Source: Micromonospora coxensis
GTDB lineage: Bacteria; Actinomycetota; Actinomycetes; Mycobacteriales; Micromonosporaceae
Direction of reading: 5' to 3'
DNA length: 64,000 nt
Assembly (NCBI RefSeq): GCF_900090295.1
Contig: NZ_LT607753.1
Span: 3,224,001 to 3,288,000 of the forward strand
A program made the translations under genes and the position numbers. The number at the start of each line of letters is the position of its first letter. Position 1 is the stretch's first letter. Of this stretch, positions 60,603 through 64,000 are shown in pieces. Below the pieces are notes generated by a model that saw only the letters and a list, made by a program, of their open reading frames with translations, did no database searches and was not told where the DNA came from.

Positions 60603-60935
60603 TCAGAACCCGGGCAGGCCGAGGCCACCCATGCCGCCCGCGACCGGGCCCATCTTCTTCTCGGTCAGCTCCCGGGCCGCCTCGGCGGCGTTGTGCAGGG
60701 CGGCGACGACCAGGTCCTCCAGGGTCTCGACGTCCTCCGGGTCGACCGCCTTCGGGTCGATCTTGATCGACTTGATCTCACCGGCGCCGGAGACGGTCGC
60801 GGTGACCAGGCCACCGCCGGCGGTGCCGGTCAGCTCGGCCTCGGCCAGCTCGGCCTGGGCCTTGGCGATCTGCTGCTGCATCTTCTGCGCCTGCTTCAGC
60901 ATCTGCTGCATGTTCGGCTGTCCACCTGGGCGCAC
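60603..60935 (-). CDS. ybaB: YbaB/EbfC nucleoid-associated protein
   Basis: A 110-residue YbaB-family protein ([60 protein letters not shown]), ending in a Gly/Met-rich tail. The family binds DNA as a dimer and affects nucleoid structure and gene expression. ATG at 60935, 84 bp after dnaX. It is cotranscribed with recR. Confidence 0.94.
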   Translation of the reverse strand: MRPGGQPNMQQMLKQAQKMQQQIAKAQAELAEAELTGTAGGGLVTATVSGAGEIKSIKIDPKAVDPEDVETLEDLVVAALHNAAEAARELTEKKMGPVAGGMGGLGLPGF

Positions 60936-61019
60936 GGATGGCTCCTTCTCGCACTCGTCTGCTCGGCCGCGCCCAGCCTAGTCGGGCGGCGGCCCCCGTC
61001 CTCGTCGACCGGCGTGCGC

Positions 61020-63830
61020 TCAGCGCACGTCGACCTCGTCGATCTTCTCGGCGCCGAACGCCTCCCGGAGCAGGGCCACCGCCTGCTCCTCGCTGGACTG
61101 CCGGGCGGTCCGCTCGTCGATCACGTCGTCCAGCGGCTCGTCGCCCGGATCGAACCCCTCGTACGCCGGGGTCGCCGCCGGCTCGGGGCGGCCACCGCCG
61201 CGCAGCGGCCCGTCGTAGTCCGGGTCGTACGGCGGCTCACCGGCCCAGTCCGGGTCGGCGGTCCTGCGCGCCGGCTGGGCGCCACGCTGGGCCTTGCCGG
61301 CACCGGCCGCAGCCGCCCGGGCCGCGGCGATCGCGCTGCTCACCGGCGCAGCCGGCGGCGTCGCCGGTCCGGCCGGCTTCGGTACGGCGGGAGCTGCCGT
61401 CGCGGTGGCCGTGGCACCACCCGGACGGGCCGCCTGCGGCCAGTCGTCGGAGGCCACGGCCGTCGCGGCGCCCCCCGGACGGGCCGCCTCGGGCCAGTCC
61501 TCCCCGCCGCCGGGGCGGGCCGGCTCGGGCCAGCCCTGGTCGTCGTCCCCGCCGGCGTCGGCCGGGGAACCGGCGCGGACGGTCGAGGAGGCGTTCGGAT
61601 CGGTGCCGTGGGCACCCGAGTGGCCGGAAGCACCGGCGGAGCCGGCCTGGTGCGGCGGTCCAGCGGCCGTCGGGGCGCCCGCGCCCTGCCCGCCGGCCGC
61701 AACGCCGCCGGACCCGGACAAGCCGTCGTGCGCGCCCGGCTGACCGCCACCGGTCGCGCGCGGGTGACCGCCACCGGACCCGCCCGCCTGACCACCGCCG
61801 ACCGGGCCGGGCTGGCCGCCACCGGACCCGCCGGGGTGACCGCCACCGGAGCCGCCCGCCTGGCCGCCGATGGTCGCGCCGGGCTGGCCACCGCCGGTCG
61901 CGCCGGGCTGGCCGCCGATGGTCGGGCCGCCCGCAGCGCTCCGGCCGGAGCCGGCCGGGGTCGCGGACGAGCCGCCGCCGTCGGGGCGTGCCGGGCCGCC
62001 GGCAGCCGGGCCGGAGCCGGCCGGGGTCGCGGACGGCGGGGACGCCGGTCGGGCCGGGGCGGCGGCGCGGGACGGACCGCCGAGGGAGACGCCACCGCGC
62101 TCGCCGGCCACCTCGCAGCGGATCTGCCAGCGCCCGCCGAGTTCCTCGTAGAGCGCGTCGGTGAGGACCTGCGCGTTGTCGGACATCATCTTCGCCAGCA
62201 CCGACGACTTCACGGTCAGCACCAGCGCGTCACCGTCCAGGTCACGGACGACGGCGTCCCGCATGAGCGCGGCGATCCGCTTGTTGGACCGGTTGACCTT
62301 GCCGACCACGTCCGGCCAGACCCGGCGTACCGCGACGGCGTCGAGCGTGCCCGGCGGGGTGGAGCCCGGGCGGGGCGGCGCGGGGGTGGCCGGGTCGGGC
62401 ATCACCGCCGACGGCGGCACCGGACGGCGTACCGGCGGCGGGCCGTCGGGGACCGGGGCGGGCTCGGCCGCCGACGGCGTGGGACGGGCACCGGCGGCCG
62501 CGGCGCGGGCGGCGGCCACCCCGGACGGGGCGGCGGCAGCCGCCGGCGGGCCGGCGGTCTCCGGCTGGGTCGCGGCGGCAGCCGCGGGCGGGGCGGGCGG
62601 CTCCTGGCGTACGCCGGAGTCGGGCGCGGCCGGCGCGGAGCCGGCGGCGGCCGACGGCAGCTCGACACCACCCAGGGTGAGCCGGCGTTCCATCCGCTCC
62701 AGGCGCTGGAGCAGGCCACCGGCCGAGTCGTCCACGCCGGGCAGCATCATCCGGGCGCAGATCAGCTCCAGCAGCAGCCGCGGCGCGGTGGTGCCCCGCA
62801 TGTCGACCAGGCCGTTGTGCACGATGTCGGCGCAGCGGGACAGCGTCCCGGGGCCGAGCCGCTGGGCCTGGGCGGCCATCCGCTCGATCTGGTCCGCCGG
62901 GCCGTCGATCAGGCCCTTGGCGGCGGCGTCCGGCACCTGCTGGAGCACGATCAGGTCGCGCAGCCGTTCCAGCAGGTCGGAGGCGAACCGGCGCGGGTCG
63001 TGGCCGGCCTCGGCGACCCGGTCGACGGTGGCGTACGCCGCCGCCCCGTCCCCGGCGGCCAGCGCGTCGCACATCTCGTCGATCAACGCGGAGTCGGTGA
63101 CGCCGAGCAGCGCGGCGGCCCGGGCGTAGCTGACCCCCTCCGGGCCGGCGCCGGCGATGAGCTGGTCGAGCACGGAGAGGCTGTCCCGGGCGCTGCCGCC
63201 ACCGGCGCGCACCACCAGCGGGAACACCGCCGGCTCGACCTTGACCCCCTCGGCCTCGCAGAGCTGCTCCAGGTACGGCCGCAGCGTCTTCGGCGGGATC
63301 AGCCGGAACGGGTAGTGGTGGGTCCGCGACTTGATCGTGCCGAGGACCTTCTCCGGCTCGGTGGTGGCGAAGATGAACTTGACGTACTCCGGCGGCTCCT
63401 CGACCAGCTTGAGCAGCGCGTTGAAGCCGGCCGACGAGACCATGTGCGCCTCGTCGATGACGTAGATCTTGAAGCGGCTCCGGGCCGGCGCGAAGATCGC
63501 CTTCTCGCGCAGCTCGCGGGCGTCGTCGACACCACCGTGGCTGGCCGCGTCGATCTCCAGCACGTCGATCGAGCCGCCGTCGGTGGCCAGTTCCCGGCAG
63601 GACTGACACTGCCCGCACGGCTCCGGGGTGGGGCCCTGCTCACAGTTGAGCGAGCGGGCCAGGATCCGGGCGCTGGAGGTCTTTCCGCAGCCCCGGGGGC
63701 CGGAGAAGAGATAGGCGTGGTTGAGCCGCCCGCTGCGCAGCGCCTGCGACAACGGCTCGGTGACGTGCTCCTGACCGATGACCTCGGCGAAGGTGCGCGG
63801 CCGGTACTTGCGGTAAAGGGCCAGTGCCAC
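61020..63830 (-). CDS. dnaX: DNA polymerase III subunits gamma/tau
   Basis: A 936-residue DnaX. The clamp-loader ATPase has ALYRKYRPRTFAEVIGQEHV, Walker A SGPRGCGKTSS, the zinc-binding Cys cluster (NCEQGPTPEPCGQCQSC), Walker B YVIDEAHM and sensor SRTHHYPFRL. Domain III and a domain IV-like segment (LDAVAVRRVWPDVVGKVNRS) follow. The C-terminus is very long: Pro/Ala linkers, then glycine-rich tandem repeats, then the conserved tail EQAVALLREAFGAEKIDEVD. The GTG at 63830 is chosen for its GAGGAGG site; an upstream reading to 63893 lacks conserved residues. The gene lies behind the SRP RNA. Confidence 0.95.
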   Translation of the reverse strand: MALALYRKYRPRTFAEVIGQEHVTEPLSQALRSGRLNHAYLFSGPRGCGKTSSARILARSLNCEQGPTPEPCGQCQSCRELATDGGSIDVLEIDAASHGGVDDARELREKAIFAPARSRFKIYVIDEAHMVSSAGFNALLKLVEEPPEYVKFIFATTEPEKVLGTIKSRTHHYPFRLIPPKTLRPYLEQLCEAEGVKVEPAVFPLVVRAGGGSARDSLSVLDQLIAGAGPEGVSYARAAALLGVTDSALIDEMCDALAAGDGAAAYATVDRVAEAGHDPRRFASDLLERLRDLIVLQQVPDAAAKGLIDGPADQIERMAAQAQRLGPGTLSRCADIVHNGLVDMRGTTAPRLLLELICARMMLPGVDDSAGGLLQRLERMERRLTLGGVELPSAAAGSAPAAPDSGVRQEPPAPPAAAAATQPETAGPPAAAAAPSGVAAARAAAAGARPTPSAAEPAPVPDGPPPVRRPVPPSAVMPDPATPAPPRPGSTPPGTLDAVAVRRVWPDVVGKVNRSNKRIAALMRDAVVRDLDGDALVLTVKSSVLAKMMSDNAQVLTDALYEELGGRWQIRCEVAGERGGVSLGGPSRAAAPARPASPPSATPAGSGPAAGGPARPDGGGSSATPAGSGRSAAGGPTIGGQPGATGGGQPGATIGGQAGGSGGGHPGGSGGGQPGPVGGGQAGGSGGGHPRATGGGQPGAHDGLSGSGGVAAGGQGAGAPTAAGPPHQAGSAGASGHSGAHGTDPNASSTVRAGSPADAGGDDDQGWPEPARPGGGEDWPEAARPGGAATAVASDDWPQAARPGGATATATAAPAVPKPAGPATPPAAPVSSAIAAARAAAAGAGKAQRGAQPARRTADPDWAGEPPYDPDYDGPLRGGGRPEPAATPAYEGFDPGDEPLDDVIDERTARQSSEEQAVALLREAFGAEKIDEVDVR
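61735..61935 (-). repeat. Glycine-rich tandem repeat inside dnaX
   Basis: Imperfect repeats of about 30 bp encode GGQPGATGGG, GGQAGGSGGG and GGHPGGSGGG-type units, roughly seven in a row. They lie in the disordered linker before the conserved DnaX tail. Such repeats can change in number by slippage. Confidence 0.75.
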
Positions 63831-63936
63831 CCGTACCGCCTCCTCTCGACCGAGCCATTCTGCGCCGGTCGGGCGCGGGTGACCACCCACCACCCCGTGA
63901 CCTGACCCGCAGGTACGGTACCGGCGCCCGGAGACG

Positions 63937-64000
63937 AAAAGGCCTCCCGTGCACCCGGCAGAGCTCGCTTATCCTTGCTGCCTTCCGGCCCTGGGGAGGT
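63937..64000 (-). ncRNA. ffs: Signal recognition particle RNA (small type), 3' part
   Basis: On the minus strand the end of the window carries CAGGGCCGGAAGGCAGCAA, the conserved domain-IV hairpin of SRP RNA with its GGAA tetraloop, then the descending strand and a short T tract (TTTTC) after GGGAGGCC. The 5' half lies outside the window. It binds Ffh for co-translational export. Its position upstream of dnaX is the usual one in actinobacteria. Confidence 0.88.

Noticed and set aside
61735..61935. CRISPR-like array in the regular 30-bp repeats
   Set aside because: The repeats are contiguous coding repeats without spacers and lie in frame within dnaX.
60693..63905. A 1070-codon open frame antisense to dnaX
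   Set aside because: It is the low-complexity shadow of dnaX; dnaX has all conserved motifs and a good ribosome site.

Overview
The window is high-GC DNA with the codon usage, frequent GTG starts, 4-base stop/start overlaps and gene repertoire of a mycelial actinomycete. Protein style and gene content point to the Micromonosporaceae (Micromonospora-like); this is an inference and no species is claimed. The gene order follows a block known from Mycobacterium tuberculosis: MBL hydrolase/RidA/DUF4177, two ArsA-like ATPases, a WhiB4/WblA regulator, PonA2, a metallophosphoesterase, and further right asd/lysC, leuA, recR/ybaB and dnaX. The window is therefore mostly core chromosome, interrupted by lineage-specific accessory genes.

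Layout. 0-8.5 kb: end of a biotin-dependent acyl-CoA carboxylase, an acyl-CoA dehydrogenase, a lipoprotein amino-acid-binding protein coupled to an unknown membrane protein, a secreted tripeptidyl aminopeptidase, small envelope proteins and a transmembrane Ser/Thr kinase. 8.7-22.2 kb: a large class III nucleotide cyclase-ATPase-TPR protein downstream of MBL hydrolase, RidA and DUF4177, then tandem ArsA-like ATPases, WhiB, a PASTA penicillin-binding protein, YqeY and a metallophosphoesterase; many of these genes have TANNNT boxes 6-8 nt before the start codon, as expected for leaderless mRNAs. 22.3-26.5 kb: tRNA-Pro followed by an accessory module (three lipoproteins, cupin, divergent TetR), with copies of one hairpin sequence at both edges. 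26.6-35.0 kb: an SRPBCC protein and two large secreted beta-helix paralogues, with a truncated third copy and a ChaA-type antiporter between them. 35-43.5 kb: transporter, 5'-nucleotidase, hydrolase, lamin-tail protein, CpdA-like phosphodiesterase and a GAF-GGDEF diguanylate cyclase. 43.5-50 kb: aspartate-family and leucine biosynthesis (asd, lysC, leuA), leuA being preceded by a leader peptide with three consecutive Leu codons. 50-53.7 kb: exported carbonic anhydrase, drug-efflux MFS and a secreted HNH nuclease. 53.7-59.6 kb: a complete peptide ABC transporter operon. 60-64 kb: recR, ybaB, dnaX and the SRP RNA.

The most noteworthy items are the lipoprotein/cupin/TetR module with its AT-rich palindromic operator and flanking duplicated hairpin, the beta-helix paralogue family with its conserved C-terminal repeat and a pseudogene copy, the leuA leader peptide, the divergent leaderless promoter pair with overlapping -10 boxes in a 25-bp spacer, and a nucleotide cyclase translationally coupled to the MBL gene.
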